In this document: in pieces, positions 4,919 to 5,178 of the stretch
How the letters are laid out: each line of letters begins with the position of its first letter
How positions within the stretch are numbered: position 1 is the first letter of the stretch
Assembly (NCBI GenBank): GCA_015490395.1
Contig: WFXX01000113.1
Coordinates: 1 to 5,178 of the forward strand
Direction: 5' to 3'
Origin: Gammaproteobacteria bacterium
Lineage (GTDB): Bacteria; Pseudomonadota; Gammaproteobacteria; DRLM01
DNA: 5,178 bases
The notes under the pieces: model-generated
Told to the model about the DNA's origin: nothing
The model's input: the letters and a program-made list of their open reading frames with translations, nothing else
Database searches by the model: none
Made by a program: the position numbers and the translations under genes

Positions 4919-5178
4919 GCGGCGCCACGGTGCGCCTGGTGCTGGACCTCTGCCGGCCTCCGCCAGACCCCGGCACGGCGCCCCTCCAGGTGGCGGCCCA
5001 GGCTGCCGCCGCGCTGGGGTCCGCTCTGGAGCTGGCCCTGCTGCTGGAGGTGCGGCTCCTGCGCTTGGCCGCCTTGCCGCTGGCGGCGGAGCTGGCCTGG
5101 CCGGGGGGGCGGGCCCGGGCCCTGAGCCCGGCCCGCCTCCGGGAGCTGGCCGCCGGGCGGGAGCGGGCCCTGCGGGCC
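4915..5178 (+). CDS. Hypothetical protein, possibly universal-stress-like, 3'-truncated by window edge
   Basis: A GTG at 4915-4917 overlaps the TGA of the Lon-like gene (GTGA), and the frame stays open to the window end (88 codons). GGGAGG (4899-4904) lies 10 nt upstream as a good Shine-Dalgarno, sitting inside the protease gene's last codons. The visible part starts MSGATVRLVLDLCRP and continues with an alanine/leucine-rich helix (QVAAQAAAALGSALELALLLEV), a hydrophobic strand and LLRLAALPLAAELAW, then an Arg-rich helix. The beta strand, helix, beta strand pattern followed by a LLRLAALP-type segment recalls divergent universal-stress-protein-like proteins of proteobacteria, where a first strand is followed by a helix and a V.D/E-type second strand. 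This is a weak resemblance from memory. No catalytic motif is visible. The overlap makes co-translation with the protease likely. Confidence 0.65.
   Translation, partial: MSGATVRLVLDLCRPPPDPGTAPLQVAAQAAAALGSALELALLLEVRLLRLAALPLAAELAWPGGRARALSPARLRELAAGRERALRA

Overview
The window is very GC-rich (roughly 70 % by eye) chromosomal DNA from a bacterium, most likely a gammaproteobacterium. The best lineage marker is a clear Rsd/AlgQ-family sigma-70 regulator, a family known mainly from that class. The Lon-like protease and the short conserved-looking genes fit a Chromatiales/Ectothiorhodospiraceae-type genome, but the exact lineage is a guess. I see no transposase, integrase, tRNA, rRNA or CRISPR array, and all genes share the same high-GC codon style, so nothing suggests recent transfer.

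Layout: (1) 2-649, plus strand: the 3' part of a Sel1-repeat (TPR-like) protein, cut by the window edge. (2) 650-748: short convergent gap with two inverted repeats. (3) 749-988, minus strand: a 79-residue Cys/His-rich protein I cannot name. (4) 989-1329: divergent intergenic region packed with inverted repeats. (5) 1330-1821, plus: a small heat-shock protein (Hsp20/alpha-crystallin), ending at a textbook intrinsic terminator (1841-1879). (6) An extended -10 promoter right behind that terminator, then a strongly folded 5' leader. (7) 1987-2436, plus: Rsd/AlgQ. (8) 2456-4918, plus: a Lon-like protease with an intact Ser-Lys dyad but damaged ATPase motifs. (9) 4915 to the window end: a downstream gene overlapping the protease stop by 4 nt, cut by the edge, possibly universal-stress-protein-like.

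Genes 7-9 look like one operon (19-nt gap, then a 4-nt overlap) driven by the promoter near 1894. The theme is stress and proteostasis: a holdase chaperone, a regulator that sequesters or modulates the housekeeping sigma factor, and a LonC-like protease that may work without ATP. The most interesting points are the linkage of an anti-sigma-type regulator with a probably ATP-independent Lon-like protease, the hairpin in the rsd leader, and the unexplained Cys-rich small gene with its inverted-repeat-rich upstream region. No wholly new system can be proved from the sequence alone.
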